Assembly: GCA_016177775.1 (NCBI GenBank)
Contig: JACOUQ010000001.1
Span: forward strand, 1 to 39,512
Origin: Geobacter sp.
Lineage (GTDB): Bacteria > Desulfobacterota > Desulfuromonadia > Geobacterales > Geobacteraceae
DNA length: 39,512 nucleotides
Reading direction: 5' to 3'
This document shows, piece by piece, positions 32,300 to 39,512 of this stretch. The stretch's first letter is position 1, and every line of letters begins with the position of its first letter. Under the pieces are notes generated by a model. The model was not told where the DNA came from. It worked only from the letters and a program-made list of their open reading frames with translations, and searched no databases. Made by a program: the position numbers and the translations under genes.

Positions 32300-33700
32300 T
32301 CACGCCTTTTCCGGAACCCCCGGCTCCGTAAGCGCATACGGCTCCATCATCTTCTCCAGCTCCGTCACGGACATCAACCCCTTGGCCAGCACCGTCTCAT
32401 GGATGCTCTTCCCCGTTGCGGCCGATTCCTTGGCCACCTCGGCCGCAGCAGCATAGCCGATGAAGGGGGCAAGCACCGTGGCCAGACCGAGCGACTCCTC
32501 CAGATATCTCCGGCAGCGGGCGCTGTTGGCAGTTATCCCCTCGATGCACGAACCAGCCAGCCTTTGGACCGTGTTGGTCAGAATCTCCAGGGAGAAGAGG
32601 AGATTGAAGGCAATGACCGGCATCATCACGTTCAACTCCAGCTGCCCTGCCTGGGCCGCCAGGGTGATGACCGTGTCGGCGCCGATGACCTGGAACCCCA
32701 CCATGTCTGTCACCTCCGGCATGACCGGGTTCACCTTGCCGGGCATGATGGAGGAGCCGGGCTGGAGCGGCGGAAGGTTGATTTCGGCGAAGCCGGTCCT
32801 GGGGCCGGAAGAGAGCAGGCGCAGATCATTGGCGATCCGGACCAGGTTGACCGCCGTTCCCTTGAGCGCGGACGAAAGCGCCACGAACGGGTCCATGTTC
32901 TGGGTGGTCTCGATCCGGTTTGCCGTCTGTGTCAGGGGGAAGCCGGTTTCCGCGGCAAGTTCGGCCACCACCAGCTCTATGTAGCGGGGCTCCGCATTCA
33001 TGCCGGTGCCGACAGCCGTCCCGCCGATACCCAGTTCGTAAAGCTGCGGCAGGCAGCGCTCGATGCCGGAAATGTTCCTGTCGACCGCGACCGCGTAAGC
33101 CTCGAATTCCTGGCCGAGCCTGATCGGCACCGCATCCTGCAAGTGGGTTCGTCCCGACTTGAGGATCGAATCGAATTCCTTTCCCTTGCGACGAAGGGAA
33201 TCCCGGAGCCCCTCAAGAACAGGAATCAGCCGCGACAGCATTCGGAGCGAGGCGAGACGGATGGCCGTGGGGATCACGTCGTTGGTGGACTGGGCCATGT
33301 TGACATGGTCGTTCGGGTTGACCAGGGAGGCTTCTCCCCGCTTGCCCCCCAGAAGCTCATCAGCCCGGTTGGCCAACACCTCGTTCACGTTCATGTTGTG
33401 AGAAGTGCCGGCCCCGGCCTGGAACGGGTCGACCACGAAGTCCCGGTCAAACTCCCCGGCCAGAGCCTCATCAGCGGCCTGGACTATGGCCTTGCCGATG
33501 GCCTGGTCGAGCCTGCCGGTGGCCATGTTCGCCCGTGCGGCACACTTCTTGATGACCACCGTCGCCCAGACGAAAGCGGGATGCGGCTTAAGCCCGGAGA
33601 TGGGGAAGTTCTCCACCGCCCGGGCGGTCTGCGCCCCGTAGTAGGCGTCGGCAGGAACCTCCACCTTGCCCAGCGTGTCTTTTTCGATGCGTGTTTGCAT
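32300..33700 (-). CDS. aspA: Aspartate ammonia-lyase (aspartase/fumarase family)
   Basis: The protein has 466 residues. The signature GSSIMPGKVNPVMPE (about 313-327) and the substrate region 'HVNMAQSTND' are intact. The start 'RIEKDTLGKVEVPADAYYGAQTARAVENFPI' is typical of the superfamily, and 'AGAGTSHNMNVNEVLANRA' is part of the active site. Aspartase converts aspartate to fumarate and ammonia; class II fumarase looks similar. The 'NMAQSTND' wording and the substrate-loop flavour favour aspartase, but this is not certain. The gene follows a heptad repeat (33708-33781) and precedes nfu. Confidence 0.75.
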   Translation of the reverse strand: MQTRIEKDTLGKVEVPADAYYGAQTARAVENFPISGLKPHPAFVWATVVIKKCAARANMATGRLDQAIGKAIVQAADEALAGEFDRDFVVDPFQAGAGTSHNMNVNEVLANRADELLGGKRGEASLVNPNDHVNMAQSTNDVIPTAIRLASLRMLSRLIPVLEGLRDSLRRKGKEFDSILKSGRTHLQDAVPIRLGQEFEAYAVAVDRNISGIERCLPQLYELGIGGTAVGTGMNAEPRYIELVVAELAAETGFPLTQTANRIETTQNMDPFVALSSALKGTAVNLVRIANDLRLLSSGPRTGFAEINLPPLQPGSSIMPGKVNPVMPEVTDMVGFQVIGADTVITLAAQAGQLELNVMMPVIAFNLLFSLEILTNTVQRLAGSCIEGITANSARCRRYLEESLGLATVLAPFIGYAAAAEVAKESAATGKSIHETVLAKGLMSVTELEKMMEPYALTEPGVPEKA

Positions 33701-33707
33701 AAGTACT

Positions 33708-33781
33708 GAAGGCTTTAGACTGTAGGCTGTGGGCTGAAGGCTATTGACTTTCTCCAGCCTAAAGCCTATAGCCTACAGCCT
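33708..33781. repeat. Heptad AGGCTNN repeat, inverted copies
   Basis: Units AGGCTTT AGACTGT AGGCTGT GGGCTGA AGGCTAT (33709-33743) face CAGCCTA AAGCCTA TAGCCTA CAGCCTG (33755-33781), giving an imperfect hairpin. The TAG stop codon of the HAD-ferritin gene is the last repeat unit. A different sequence family from GGGACT, but the same design. Confidence 0.75.
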
Positions 33782-34891
33782 GATCTTCTCCTCTATCACC
33801 CTCAGATGCTCCTTCTCCTCATCCAGCAGGGTTCTGAGCATGGCCTTACCATCCGGATCAACGGTCTTCGCACGAAGCCCCTCGTAGTAGGCAATTCCCT
33901 TTTTCTCGATCTCGATGGCGATCTCCAGGGCCTCGCGGTCGTCGGTGTCGAAGCCGACCGCGTGCTCGCCCGGATTGGAGGGCTCCAGGGTAATGGTCGT
34001 GCCGCCGTAGAAGACCCAGCGGCCGGTTTCGTCCAAGGACTTGTACAGTTCGGTCAACTTCAGGTAGTGCTGCTCCTCGGTCCTGGCAAGCCAGTGGAAC
34101 ATCCGCTTGCCGGCCTTGTTAAAGGTTTTCTGCTCCGCCTTGGTGTAATAGTCGAAGGTCTCCTTCTCGATCTCCATGGCGCGCATGATCGCGTCCAGCA
34201 TCTCTTTGCGGTTCTCGCTCATACTTTCTCCCGGTTTTAGTAGTGGTCCAAGCTTCAGCAGTTCTTCTACGCTCCTGGTAAGGAATACCGCACTCCCCAT
34301 CTGTTGCGGCAGGCGCAGGTCAATGTCGAAGCGGTCGCCTATGAACAGGCACTCTTCAGGCTTCCTGCCGATGACGCGATAGATCATCTCCAGGGTCCCA
34401 ACATCCGGCTTGGGGCGCCAGTTTTCCTCAACGGTAAAGACCTTCAGGAATATCCCATCCACGCCGATAGCGCGGATGACCCGCTCGGAAAGTGAACGGT
34501 TGTTGTTGGTGTAGAGGTAGAGATCGAACCTCCCTGCCAGCGCCCGGAGAATTTCCACCACCCGCGTATCGCAGGCAAGACAGGATGAATCTATCTCCAC
34601 GGCAAAGCGGCGGTGCATCTCGCGGATGTCCCCTCCCAGAGCCATGCAGGTGGCGGAGAGGGAGCTTTCCAGCCCGCTTGCGGCATTCAGCTCCTTGCGG
34701 GTCGCGGTGATCAGCGCAACCGCCTCATCGAAGCCGATTCCCTTCAGTTCCGCGATATAGCGGTCAGCGCAGAAGAGGATCTCCTTGCCGAACGCCCTGT
34801 TCACGTACAGGGTCCCGTCCAGGTCAAAGACCAGCGTCCTGATGCGGGAGAGATCCGACTCAGCCAGGTTCGTTTCGGTTTCGCTGTTCAA
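33773..34891 (-). CDS. HAD hydrolase fused to ferritin-like (rubrerythrin-type) domain
   Basis: The protein has 372 residues in one uninterrupted frame. Residues 19-215 form a HAD phosphatase: 'VFDLDGTLY' with Asp23/Asp25, 'YTNNN' (motif II), Lys161 in 'KPDVGT' and 'GDRFDID' (motif IV). From Met224 ('SENRKEMLDAIMRAMEIEKETFDYYTKAEQKTF') a ferritin-like four-helix domain follows with Glu and His ligands near 241-275 and 326-362. The Met224 codon (34222) is preceded by GGGAGA and could start a separate ferritin-like protein. Either it is a real fusion, or two coupled genes that lost the intervening stop. Confidence 0.8.
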   Translation of the reverse strand: MNSETETNLAESDLSRIRTLVFDLDGTLYVNRAFGKEILFCADRYIAELKGIGFDEAVALITATRKELNAASGLESSLSATCMALGGDIREMHRRFAVEIDSSCLACDTRVVEILRALAGRFDLYLYTNNNRSLSERVIRAIGVDGIFLKVFTVEENWRPKPDVGTLEMIYRVIGRKPEECLFIGDRFDIDLRLPQQMGSAVFLTRSVEELLKLGPLLKPGESMSENRKEMLDAIMRAMEIEKETFDYYTKAEQKTFNKAGKRMFHWLARTEEQHYLKLTELYKSLDETGRWVFYGGTTITLEPSNPGEHAVGFDTDDREALEIAIEIEKKGIAYYEGLRAKTVDPDGKAMLRTLLDEEKEHLRVIEEKIRL

Positions 34892-34941
34892 TGGTCACCG
34901 CTCACTTGCGTTTTTATAGTCTAACAGCCCGTTGCAAAGTG

Positions 34942-36102
34942 TCAAAGGAGCTTCCCCCATTCACGCTGGCAGAGGAGGCTCGGCGCCGCCACCCCCTTGG
35001 CCTGGATGAGGACCTTGAAGGTATCCCCCATTCCCCCCTCGGTGAGGATCAGCTTCTTTAGGGCCAGGCGGTTCTTGAGCTTCTCCTCCTCGGTCGTTGC
35101 CTGGGCCTCCAGGGCCATCATCTCCTCCATCAGCCCGGCGGCCATTAGAAACCGGTACTGTTCGCCGTACCAGACCTTGTGCAGCCCAACTTCCTCGCCG
35201 GCCCGGATGAGGGTGGAGAAATCGACGTGCGTGGTGATATCCTGCAAGCCCGGCCGGATATAGGGGTCTTCGACAGTGGTGTGGCGGTAATAGCAGAGAA
35301 GCGTGCCGTTCGGCCGCATCGAGCCATACAGTTCGGGCGCCAGGTAGCCATAGTCGATGGTGAGGACGAACCCCTGCGTCAGGGCCTTGGCTACGGAATT
35401 GACCCAGCGCGGGGCATTCAGGTTTATCTCGGCCCGCTGTCCTACAGGCAGGCGCACAGTGATCCGCTCCAGGTAGGCTTGCAGCTCCGGTGTGGATGGA
35501 TTGTCCAGTTGCTCGGCGAAACCAGCTTCGCTAACCGCAACAAAGGCCTCGCGCAACCCCTGCGGCGTCATCTCCACCAGATGGGTCGGGAAGGAATCCA
35601 CCAGCTCATTGGAGAGATAGCAGCCGGTAAAGGTGAGGCTTCCGGCCTCCAGCTCCGCCGGCTCGCTCCAGGCAAGTTTAGGCAGGTGAGATGCCAGGGT
35701 CTCCCGCTGCGCGTCCCTGAGGCTCGGTTCCATTTCCACCAGGCGGTAAGTCACTCCGGAGTAGAGGTCCGGTGCCAGCTCGGAAATCGTATCGAGGATG
35801 TCGTTCGCCAGCACGCCCGCCGCTGCTCCGCACTCCACCAGTTCGAAGCGCTCCGGGCTTCCCATGTTCTCCCACATCCGGCAGATCTCACGGGCTATGA
35901 CCCGGCCAAATACCCGGTGGACGTTGATGCTGGTGTAGAAGTCCCCCTCGGCCCCCACCTTGCGGCCGGGCGAGGTATAGTAGCCAAGCCCCGGCTCATA
36001 GAGGCAGGCGTGCATGTACTCTTCGAATGTTATCCGACCGCCCCGCTCCGCGATCCTGTCCATGATGACCTGTCTGAGCGGCGACTTCTCCAATTGTTCC
36101 AT
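34942..36102 (-). CDS. MidA/NDUFAF7-type SAM-dependent methyltransferase
   Basis: The protein has 386 residues from the ATG at 36102, with GGAGG 7 nt before it. Family signature blocks are 'GRITFEEYMHACLYEPGLGYYTS', 'VGAEGDFYTSINVHRVFGRVIAREI', the SAM-binding 'ERFELVECGAAAGVLANDIL', and the later 'TGCYLSNELVDSFPTHLV' and 'VLTIDYGYLAPELYG'. The mitochondrial relative methylates an arginine of complex I subunit NDUFS2, suggesting a role in NADH dehydrogenase assembly. Bacterial function is inferred from that. Class I glycine-motif variant (ECGAAAGVL) is usual in the family. Confidence 0.88.
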   Translation of the reverse strand: MEQLEKSPLRQVIMDRIAERGGRITFEEYMHACLYEPGLGYYTSPGRKVGAEGDFYTSINVHRVFGRVIAREICRMWENMGSPERFELVECGAAAGVLANDILDTISELAPDLYSGVTYRLVEMEPSLRDAQRETLASHLPKLAWSEPAELEAGSLTFTGCYLSNELVDSFPTHLVEMTPQGLREAFVAVSEAGFAEQLDNPSTPELQAYLERITVRLPVGQRAEINLNAPRWVNSVAKALTQGFVLTIDYGYLAPELYGSMRPNGTLLCYYRHTTVEDPYIRPGLQDITTHVDFSTLIRAGEEVGLHKVWYGEQYRFLMAAGLMEEMMALEAQATTEEEKLKNRLALKKLILTEGGMGDTFKVLIQAKGVAAPSLLCQREWGKLL

Positions 36103-36187
36103 ACGACCTCCAGGAACAATTTTTATAGAGCATGGCGCCAGATTTGTCAATGAAGCGCCGAAAGGCGAAGGCGAAAATGGCTGAATT

Positions 36188-36215
36188 TTGCCTTTCCTTT
36201 ATGAATCAATATGAT
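36188..36215 (+). promoter_or_regulatory. Promoter of the propeller/PKD gene
   Basis: TTGCCT (36188-36193), a 16-nt spacer and TATGAT (36210-36215), 60 nt before the ATG at 36275. Confidence 0.5.
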
Positions 36216-36274
36216 ATATACGTAAACAGACAAGAGGTTTTTTGAATGCAATGTCATAAGTTATAGGGGGATTC

Positions 36275-38119
36275 ATGAGACTGCTGTCGACTGCAATATG
36301 CCTTCTGTCTGCTTTTTGCCTCCTTTCGCCCATGACCGCCGCCGCAGTGGGGATCGAAGGGGTGAGCACCGATACCGATTCGCTTTTCGGCTCCGGAGCC
36401 AGCACCACCGCAGCCACCAGCGGTGACGGCCGCTTCGTCGCCTTTGAGTCCGCGGCCGATAACCTCGTCCCCGGCGACACCAACGGGTACAACGACATCT
36501 TCGTCCGAGACCGCCTCACCGGGAAGACCGACCGGGTCAGCATCGGCAGCGATGGCAACCAGGCGAACGGCGCCAGCCGTCTTCCGGCAATAAGCAGCGA
36601 CGGCCGCTTTGTTGCCTTTGCCTCCCTCGCCTCCAACCTCGTCCCCAACGATACCAACAACGCCGAAGATGTATTCGTCCACGACCGGACAACCGGCATT
36701 ACCGAGCGGGTAAGCCTGTCAAACTCCGGCGCGGAGGGAGCTGGCGTCAGCTACTCCCCGGCGGTAAGCGGGGATGGGCGCTTCGTGGCATTTGTTTCCA
36801 GCGCCGCGAACCTGGTCCTTGGCGACACCAACGGCCTGGAGGACGTGTTCGTACGGGATCGCTCGACAGGCACCACCGAACGGGTCAGCGTCACTTCCTC
36901 CGGCGGCCAGTCCAACGGCAAGAGCCTGAACCCGGCCATCTCGCCGGACGGCCGCTTCGTTGTCTTCTCCTCCGCCGGAAGCCTTGCTGGCGGGGCGTTG
37001 CCAGTCACCAACATCTACCTGCGGGACCGCGCCAGCGGCACCACCGAACTCGTCAGCCACATGACCGGCTTCGGCTTCAGCTACAGCAACATTGCGGCAA
37101 TCAGCGTCGACGGCCGCTACGTCGCCTTCGACTCATCGGGTATGGTCATTGCCCACAGCATGCGCAAACCTTACAACGTCTTTGTTCACGACCGGGCGAC
37201 CGGCAGCGACGAAGCAATAAGCATCGACTGGAATGGAGTCCTTCAGGGTGGTAGCGCTCCGGCCATCTCTGCCGACGGCCGATATGTGGCGTTCCAATCC
37301 ACCGGCGCGCTCCTGCCGGAGGATGTTAACGGCCTGAGCGACGTCTACCAGTTCGACCGGCAGACCCGCCGGATGGAGCGGATCAGCACCAATTGCGCCG
37401 GAGCGCTGGGGAACGGCAACAGCCAGCGTCCGGCCATAGCCGCGGATGGGTGGCTGGTTGCGTTCGACTCGCTGGCGTCAAACCTGGTGAGCGGTGACTC
37501 CAACGGCGTTTCCGACATCTTCGTGAGCGACCGGCGGGCGCTGGTGGCCGATGCCGGGCCTGACCAGGCCGTCGAGCAGACATCGCCGGCCGGGACATAC
37601 TTGACCCTGGATGGTTCGGGTTCAAAGGGAGTCTGCGGAGGAGAGCTTTTCTATTCCTGGGGCTGGGATGGAGGCGCGGTAGACGGACAGCGGCCGACAG
37701 CCCTCTTCAGCAGAGGCAGCCACGAGGTTACGCTGACCGTTTCCAACGGAACCGCTACCGCAACCGACACTGTGAACGTTTCCGTACGCGACACTACCCC
37801 TCCCACCGCAACCATTTCGGCCGACCCCGGCCTCCTCTGGCCCCCCAATCACAAGATGGTGAACGTCAGGATCAACGGCCTGACCGAGGACGCTGGATCA
37901 GGGGTCGCCACCGTCCACCTCGCCATCACTGACGAATACGGCATGCTGACCGGATCGGCCGACAGCTTCGGCGCCACCGTGCCGCTTGAGGCATGGCGGG
38001 ACGGGACGGACCGGGATGGCCGGCACTACACCATCACCGCGGTCGTGACGGACAATGCCGGCAACAGCACCACGGTGACGACCGAGGCTTTGGTGCCGCA
38101 TGACATGCGGGGGAAATGA
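36275..38119 (+). CDS. Secreted PD40 beta-propeller protein with PKD-like C-terminus
   Basis: The protein has 614 residues. The signal peptide (1-24) ends MTAAA. Seven or so repeats of about 55 residues follow, each with a 'S-x-D-G-R-F/Y-V-A-F-x-S' strand, an Asn-Leu-Val-x-x-Asp-Thr-Asn loop and a 'D-I/V-F-V-x-D-R-x-T-G' strand. This is a TolB/PD40-type propeller with probable Ca2+-binding loops. A PKD-like domain (about 425-505: 'ADAGPDQAVEQTSPAGTYLTLDGSGS...') and a last domain with 'LLWPPNHKMV' complete it. It is probably an exported or surface protein binding polymers; the function is unknown. Confidence 0.88.
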   Translation: MRLLSTAICLLSAFCLLSPMTAAAVGIEGVSTDTDSLFGSGASTTAATSGDGRFVAFESAADNLVPGDTNGYNDIFVRDRLTGKTDRVSIGSDGNQANGASRLPAISSDGRFVAFASLASNLVPNDTNNAEDVFVHDRTTGITERVSLSNSGAEGAGVSYSPAVSGDGRFVAFVSSAANLVLGDTNGLEDVFVRDRSTGTTERVSVTSSGGQSNGKSLNPAISPDGRFVVFSSAGSLAGGALPVTNIYLRDRASGTTELVSHMTGFGFSYSNIAAISVDGRYVAFDSSGMVIAHSMRKPYNVFVHDRATGSDEAISIDWNGVLQGGSAPAISADGRYVAFQSTGALLPEDVNGLSDVYQFDRQTRRMERISTNCAGALGNGNSQRPAIAADGWLVAFDSLASNLVSGDSNGVSDIFVSDRRALVADAGPDQAVEQTSPAGTYLTLDGSGSKGVCGGELFYSWGWDGGAVDGQRPTALFSRGSHEVTLTVSNGTATATDTVNVSVRDTTPPTATISADPGLLWPPNHKMVNVRINGLTEDAGSGVATVHLAITDEYGMLTGSADSFGATVPLEAWRDGTDRDGRHYTITAVVTDNAGNSTTVTTEALVPHDMRGK

Positions 38120-38140
38120 TCAATATAAAAACGACAATTG

Positions 38141-38275
38141 AACCGCAGAGACGCAGAGTTCCGCAGAGAAAACAATTTCTGATGTAAAAAATATCTTTTA
38201 ACCGCTTTGGTAAAACTATCCGAATCATTAACTCTTTGTTTTTCCTCTGCGTTCCTCTGCGGACTCTGCGGTGAA
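38141..38275. repeat. CGCAGAG repeats, inverted copies
   Basis: AACCGCAGAGACGCAGAG followed by TTCCGCAGAGAAAA (38141-38173) faces TTTTTCCTCTGCG, TTCCTCTGCGG and ACTCTGCGGTG (38238-38273), separated by about 60 nt. They form an imperfect hairpin after the propeller gene and before the next convergent gene. A third member of the same kind of short-period repeat. Confidence 0.7.
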
Positions 38276-38288
38276 TGCTTTTCAAGGT

Positions 38289-38549
38289 TCAAGGCCCCAT
38301 CTCCCGCGCCAGCTCCCCCAGCATCCGCCGGATCAGCCGCTCGTCCACGAAATCGAACAGCGCGCTCCCGCCGAAGGCCACCTCCACCCAGTCGCGCCAG
38401 CTCTTCACCGTGACCGGCACCTCTGCCACGCCGTTCCCCACAAGACCGTACAGCCGCTGCTCCGTACCGCCAGTTTTCCTGCAAGGCTCCTTCTTGCGCA
38501 GATCAAAATATACCGCCTGGTCCAATGCATCCGTGGTGAGATAGATCAT
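38289..38549 (-). CDS. Hypothetical protein (86 aa)
   Basis: The product is MIYLTTDALDQAVYFDLRKKE... with a strong ribosome site (GGAGGTG) before the ATG. The sequence mixes strands and helices and ends 'SALFDFVDERLIRRMLGELAREMGP'. There is no membrane segment or recognised family. It lies between repeats and a DUF2442 gene on the same strand, so it may belong to a toxin-antitoxin-rich accessory segment, but there is no direct evidence. Confidence 0.55.
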   Translation of the reverse strand: MIYLTTDALDQAVYFDLRKKEPCRKTGGTEQRLYGLVGNGVAEVPVTVKSWRDWVEVAFGGSALFDFVDERLIRRMLGELAREMGP

Positions 38550-38623
38550 GCCGCACCTCCATGATGTTTTCTATCATATAACCACAGATGTGTGACAGAA
38601 TATGTCTTACGGTGCATGGAAAA

Positions 38624-39070
38624 TCAGGCCGCCTTGTTCTTTTCCGCTTCCCACCCTACGCACGCCAGCCAGATATGCTTCGGAATTGGCTTCTGCCCGC
38701 TACGGTAGTAAGCCAGCATGCGGCGTCTTATCCCCAGCGCCTCGGCAGCGGCATCCAGGGTCAGATTGTTACGGTGCATCCACTCCCATATCCTCTCGTG
38801 GGAAATCCCCCCGCCCTGCTCGACTGCCTCGGCCCGTAGATTGTCAGCCGCCATGTCGATCTCGCCGGGGACCCACTCCACAGTCAGGCCCCATTCGCCA
38901 ACATGCGCCTTGGCGAACAGCCGCGGGTCTTTCAAATTGGAAAGGGCCGGGATGCGGTCGATGATCCCTTTCAGGTCAACGGTCATGACTTCTCCGTCGC
39001 CAAAGGTGAGCCGGAGGACGTAATCTTTAAGCGCCTCTACGGCCTTGATTCTGAAATGTTCCTGTTTCAT
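38624..39070 (-). CDS. DUF2442 protein with C-terminal helix-turn-helix
   Basis: The protein has 148 residues from the ATG at 39070, overlapping the stop of the DUF4160 gene (ATGA) and behind AAGGAG. The N-terminal 80 residues are DUF2442: 'RIKAVEALKDYVLRLTFGDGEVMTVDLKGII' and 'ALSNLKDPRLFAKAHVGEWGLTVEWVPGEIDMAADNL'. The C-terminus has an XRE-like helix-turn-helix, 'LTLDAAAEALGIRRRMLAYYRSGQKPIPKHIWLACVGWEAE'. DUF4160-DUF2442 pairs are predicted toxin-antitoxin modules, with the second gene the regulator. An operator-promoter lies upstream at 39304-39332. Confidence 0.8.
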   Translation of the reverse strand: MKQEHFRIKAVEALKDYVLRLTFGDGEVMTVDLKGIIDRIPALSNLKDPRLFAKAHVGEWGLTVEWVPGEIDMAADNLRAEAVEQGGGISHERIWEWMHRNNLTLDAAAEALGIRRRMLAYYRSGQKPIPKHIWLACVGWEAEKNKAA

Positions 39071-39297
39071 GGGTTGTACTCCTTGAATTTCGCACGGAGA
39101 AGATTGCGATTCGCTTCTGCCCACTCGAGCGCCTCCCTGATCTCGCGGCGGGAAACACCTTCCGAGTGCAGGGCCAGCTTTTCAATCTACACCAGGACTT
39201 CGCGGCCGTCGTTCATCCGGATATGAAAGTGCGGCGGATTATGCTCCCGCGGATTTATGAAGATTGCGCAGTTGAAGAAGCGGATGATGACAGGCAT
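39067..39297 (-). pseudogene. DUF4160 gene interrupted by an in-frame TAG
   Basis: From the ATG at 39297 the frame reads 'MPVIIRFFNCAIFINPREHNPPHFHIRMNDGREVLV', the DUF4160 start with its 'HNPPHFH' motif. It is then interrupted by TAG at 39187-39189 and continues in the same frame as 'IEKLALHSEGVSRREIREALEWAEANRNLLRAKFKEYNP', the standard DUF4160 C-terminal helix. A single C-to-T change (CAG to TAG) would do this. An intact gene would encode 76 residues. The putative toxin is therefore probably dead, while the downstream DUF2442 partner is intact. Confidence 0.85.
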
Positions 39298-39303
39298 AAG
39301 AGA

Positions 39304-39332
39304 AGAATAGTGCAACTGTTGCACTTGGTCAA
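39304..39332 (-). promoter_or_regulatory. Promoter with operator filling the spacer
   Basis: On the minus strand TTGACC (39332-39327) and TATTCT (39309-39304) are 17 nt apart. AGTGCAAC T GTTGCACT (39309-39325), a perfect 8-bp inverted repeat, fills the spacer, so a bound regulator would shut the promoter. The -10 ends only six bases before the DUF4160 ATG, implying a leaderless transcript. Confidence 0.65.
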
Positions 39333-39460
39333 GGGAAAGGTGGTTTCATTGAGGCTAATTGACAACTTAACAACGTTATATAAGGGGTGAGTTATGAGTT
39401 AGCTCCCCGGAATATATAACAAAAAGACTTATTATATCAGTCTTGTTAATTCTATTGTCT

Positions 39461-39496
39461 CCTGTTATTGAATTGTCATTTATTCAAAATAACAGG
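39461..39496 (+). promoter_or_regulatory. RBS-masking hairpin before the last gene
   Basis: CCTGTTATT (39461-39469) pairs exactly with AATAACAGG (39488-39496), whose last bases are the start of the AGGAGGA ribosome site of the next gene. The stem (with inner GAAT/ATTC) could restrict translation. The gene-free 39298-39460 is AT-rich and holds nothing else I can name. Confidence 0.5.
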
Positions 39497-39504
39497 AGGA
39501 TAGC

Positions 39505-39512
39505 ATGAACGA
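39505..39512 (+). CDS. Truncated gene start at the right edge
   Basis: ATG AAC GA, 8 nt after AGGAGGA; only two codons are in the window, so the product cannot be identified. Confidence 0.6.

Noticed and set aside
32300..33700. Class II fumarase instead of aspartase
   Set aside because: Not excluded, but the 'NMAQSTND' region and N-terminus fit aspartase better.

Overview
The window looks like chromosome of a dissimilatory-metal-reducing delta-proteobacterium of the Geobacter/Geotalea type. It is GC-rich, with a Geobacter-style succinyl-CoA:acetate CoA-transferase, a B12-dependent (class II) ribonucleotide reductase, an NADPH-type 3-hydroxyisobutyrate/succinic-semialdehyde dehydrogenase-family protein, many small lipoproteins, and intergenic heptad-type repeats. 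This assignment is inferred from gene content and protein style; no database was consulted. There are no rRNA or tRNA genes.

Region 1 (1-2516) is the end of an integron-type gene-cassette array with no integrase in view. A minus-strand group II intron 5' end (1-138) abuts an attC site (139-180). Cassette 1 (about 175-1256) has two AT-rich membrane-protein genes. Cassette 2 (about 1257-1937) has a BrnT-like toxin/antitoxin pair and ends in a textbook attC (1878-1943). A frameshifted lipoprotein gene follows.

Region 2 (2611-11033) is core genome: an orphan HigA-like regulator, a beta-hydroxyacid dehydrogenase, typA, bamD, a small lipoprotein, the acetate CoA-transferase behind two strong promoters and a 19-bp palindromic operator candidate, and an OmpH/Skp-like chaperone.

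Region 3 (11163-21736) is envelope and transport: an MscS channel, a FecR/DUF6600-type secreted protein, pgsA, a decayed pcm gene, two small membrane proteins, an alanine:Na+ symporter, an SNF-type transporter, a proline-rich mini-lipoprotein, XerC and an AspT/YidE-type transporter.

Region 4 (21809-29772) holds a DUF362 ferredoxin protein (apparently leaderless), an isolated short transcription unit with its own promoter and terminator (22960-23192), a MacA/MacB-type export operon, a rhodanese-like gene with an in-frame UGA followed by a SECIS-like hairpin (a likely selenoprotein), a DUF2007 protein, a ~185-bp imperfect palindrome, the class II ribonucleotide reductase and a VapBC pair.

Region 5 (29746-39512) is mostly on the minus strand: an NRDE protein, a cardiolipin-synthase-like enzyme, Nfu, an aspartase-family lyase, a HAD-ferritin fusion and a MidA-type methyltransferase. 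It continues with a secreted beta-propeller/PKD protein and a DUF4160-DUF2442 toxin-antitoxin-like operon whose first gene carries a nonsense codon. The window ends two codons into another gene.

The strongest leads are the UGA-containing rhodanese with its SECIS-like hairpin (26587-26904), the integron cassette array with an intron inserted next to an attC (1-1943), and the orphan small transcript at 22960-23192.
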